Assembly (NCBI GenBank): GCA_030636465.1
Contig: DAOVWW010000064.1
Span: forward strand, 1-7,576
Reading direction: 5' to 3'
DNA: 7,576 bases
From: Gammaproteobacteria bacterium
GTDB taxonomy: Bacteria; Pseudomonadota; Gammaproteobacteria; BMS3Bbin11
This document shows, one piece after another, positions 6,295 to 7,576 of the stretch. A model generated the notes under the pieces. That model was not told the DNA's origin, ran no database searches, and saw only the letters and a list, made by a program, of their open reading frames with translations. The position numbers and the translations under genes are program-made. Numbering within the stretch: position 1 is the first letter of the stretch; the number at the start of each line of letters is the position of its first letter.

Positions 6295-6318
6295 AAAAAG
6301 ACGCTTGCTGATGCAAGC
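6295..6318 (-). terminator. probable intrinsic terminator downstream of the histidine kinase
   Basis: Read on the - strand, GCTTGC-ATCA-GCAAGC (6318 down to 6303) forms a perfect 6-bp GC-containing stem with a 4-nt loop, followed by GTCTTTTT (6302-6295). The stem plus U-run is a reasonable Rho-independent terminator. It lies about 170 nt after the kinase stop codon and before the proposed promoter of the next gene, which supports separate transcription of the kinase and the three-gene operon. Confidence 0.55.
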
Positions 6319-6370
6319 TATTCACGCTGCAGGGGTGGGGGCAGCATGAAGGACAAAAAAGTATGTCAGT

Positions 6371-6399
6371 CTGTTATTACAATTTTTGGGTGATAACAG
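6371..6399. repeat. 10-bp inverted repeat CTGTTATTAC / GTGATAACAG
   Basis: The arms lie at 6371-6380 and 6390-6399 with a 9-nt AT-rich loop. As + strand RNA all ten positions pair (one G-U); on the - strand one pair is lost. No U-run follows directly on either strand, so it is not a standard terminator. It could be a regulator site or part of a structured RNA. Confidence 0.5.
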
Positions 6400-6488
6400 G
6401 AAAATCTGATGCGAATGGGAAATGCCGTTGATCTGCCATTTCATGCCATACGTCACTAATAGTATTTAAGCATTGCCTAATATTAAAA

Positions 6489-7576
6489 TCAAGAAATTTT
6501 TCTGATTAGGTCCATAGGCTGTGTACCATTTGAGCTGATTACCACCGGTTTAGATAATTTGAGTTCGGTAATTACCCGTAGCTCATTTGAATGGATGGAA
6601 AGCTTTGCCCCATCAGAAGGCAACAGAGAGCTCACCAGTTGCAGGCCGGTACCCAGTCCAGTTCTTGACTCCCAGTCGAAGTCGCCAGGCAACGGACGCC
6701 CGGGATTAGTCATGCTCACCAGACTCTCACCCTGTCCACACCCAATCTTTACTGTGATCCGCTCATTATCCTCGCTAGGCATGGAGTGTTTGATTGCATT
6801 TTGTAAGAGTTCATTCAGTACTAAAGCCAGCGGAACACTTTCATCAGGTGTAATGTACTGAAAACATGTCTGAGCTGAGCACGTTATTAAATTTATTTTA
6901 TTCTCGTATAATTTTTCCATGTTCTGGATAATTGACTCCATCAACAAGAATAAATTGATGTGCTCTATATTATTTTTTGTTTTTAGTCCATGAACAACAG
7001 CAATGCTGTTTACATTTGCAACGGCTGCTTTGATCAAGTTTGAACAGGGTGTATCTAGTTTAGTGCTCTGATTCGCTAAAAGTGCACTGATGCCCTGCAA
7101 GTGGTTTTTAATCCTGTGATGGACTTCGCGTACAAGAGTGTCTCGTTGCAGTTTTACTTCCGTCAATTTCTGCTGTTCTTTTTGCTTGAGCTCAGTGATA
7201 TCGGTAAAGATAGTTCCCAGGGCGTAGGTGCTGCCATCTGAGCTAAAAAGAGGAAATTTGATACAGAGATATTCTGATCCAGCTTGCAAGTCAAAGAAGG
7301 TTTCTTCGAATTCATGTGCCGACCTTCCCTTGAGTACCTGTAGATCGTGATGGTGTATCTTTTCTGCGGTTTTAGAGGAAAAAATGTCGTAATCGGTCTT
7401 GCCAATTATTGTGTTACGGCTGGCACCGGAAAATTTTTCAAAGCTGGCATTGATGTGTCGATAACAGCCCTGTTTATCTTTGACACTAATGGAAGATGGT
7501 ATGTTATCAAGGATAGCATTCCGCTCTTTTTCACTCTTGCTTCGCTCCTTCTGTGCAATCTTCCGGGCCAGCTCCT
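6489..7576 (-). CDS. PAS-containing sensor histidine kinase, HisKA_2 type (N-terminal part outside window)
   Basis: The frame is open from the right edge to the TGA/TAA-type stop at 6489-6491, giving 361 visible residues; the start lies beyond the window. The visible protein begins with a charged helix (ELARKIAQKERSKSEKER), then a PAS domain (about 17-128: ILDNIPSSISVKDKQG, FEKFSGASR, IGKTDYDIF, and the PAC end LGTIFTDITELKQ). A HisKA_2 dimerisation domain follows with LVREVHHRIKNHLQ; the probable phospho-acceptor is the His directly before Arg (codon 7116-7118). The ATPase domain has the N box LVLNELLQNAIKH and the G box GLGTGLQLV. The catalytic parts look complete, so it should autophosphorylate. 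A TTG at 7287-7289 could be taken as a start but would remove most of the PAS domain. No response regulator lies in the window, so its partner is unknown. Membrane or further sensory domains may exist upstream. Confidence 0.9.
   Translation of the reverse strand, partial: ELARKIAQKERSKSEKERNAILDNIPSSISVKDKQGCYRHINASFEKFSGASRNTIIGKTDYDIFSSKTAEKIHHHDLQVLKGRSAHEFEETFFDLQAGSEYLCIKFPLFSSDGSTYALGTIFTDITELKQKEQQKLTEVKLQRDTLVREVHHRIKNHLQGISALLANQSTKLDTPCSNLIKAAVANVNSIAVVHGLKTKNNIEHINLFLLMESIIQNMEKLYENKINLITCSAQTCFQYITPDESVPLALVLNELLQNAIKHSMPSEDNERITVKIGCGQGESLVSMTNPGRPLPGDFDWESRTGLGTGLQLVSSLLPSDGAKLSIHSNELRVITELKLSKPVVISSNGTQPMDLIRKIS

Larger units (their letters stand above)
6188..6488. other. 301-bp non-coding spacer with several inverted repeats
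   Basis: No convincing gene is present. From right to left (the direction of - strand transcription) it contains a short inverted repeat GAAATG...CATTTC (6419-6442), a 10-bp stem (6371-6399), a G-rich stretch on the + strand bounded by GCTGC/GCAGC (6326-6345), a terminator-like hairpin (6295-6318), an imperfect palindrome (6258-6269), and the probable promoter and ribosome-binding site of the exported-protein gene. A small RNA or a long structured 3' UTR of the kinase transcript would fit, but neither is shown. Confidence 0.5.

Noticed and set aside
6409..6459. 16-codon + strand open frame (MRMGNAVDLPFHAIRH) with AGGA 7 nt upstream
   Set aside because: A Shine-Dalgarno-like match before such a short frame is easily chance, and there is no promoter or conservation evidence; it is worth only a look in ribosome profiling.
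6188..6488. c-di-GMP riboswitch (GEMM) before the operon with the HD-GYP gene
   Set aside because: Compared by eye on both strands; the conserved GEMM core segments and tetraloop-receptor pattern were not found.
6559..6861. 100-codon open frame on the + strand
   Set aside because: Antisense to the ATPase domain of the kinase.
7287..7289. TTG as start of the histidine kinase
   Set aside because: The same frame continues without a stop to the right edge and encodes the rest of a PAS domain.

Overview
The window looks like a chromosomal segment of a gammaproteobacterium with moderate GC content. The evidence is a bacterial-type TsaD, a FolB very close to the E. coli enzyme, a GcvR-like double-ACT protein, and an FolM/PTR1-type pteridine reductase beside folate genes. 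Species cannot be fixed from the sequence. Both window edges cut a gene: the GcvR-like gene lacks its first codons at the left, and a histidine kinase lacks its N-terminal part at the right.

Left part (1-2459, + strand) is a tightly packed housekeeping run: gcvR-like ACT protein, tsaD (tRNA t6A modification), folB and folK (consecutive steps of folate synthesis). Gaps are 39, 4 and -4 bp, so the genes are probably cotranscribed. folK starts on a GTG that overlaps the folB stop codon. A pteridine reductase gene (2494-3240, - strand) converges on folK across a small hairpin and has its own good promoter. It belongs to the same pterin/folate theme. A 183-bp spacer (3241-3423) follows and contains a 14-mer identical to the core of the 23S rRNA sarcin-ricin loop.

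Right part (3424-7576, all - strand) is accessory and signal-related. In transcription order it has a PAS + HisKA_2 + HATPase histidine kinase (5' end outside the window), a 301-bp non-coding spacer with several inverted repeats and a terminator-like hairpin, an unrecognised exported 180-aa protein with a duplicated 11-residue motif, a cytosolic GAF + HD-GYP protein (probable c-di-GMP phosphodiesterase), and a PhnD-type periplasmic binding protein with an unusual Ala/Leu/Glu pentad-repeat tail encoded by degenerate 15-bp tandem repeats. No ABC permease or ATPase accompanies the binding protein. The last three genes (spacers of 61 and 69 bp) look like one operon, and a role for them in periplasmic sensing linked to c-di-GMP turnover is a reasonable inference, not a demonstrated fact. 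This cluster, with its unknown exported protein, is the best candidate here for an undescribed system.
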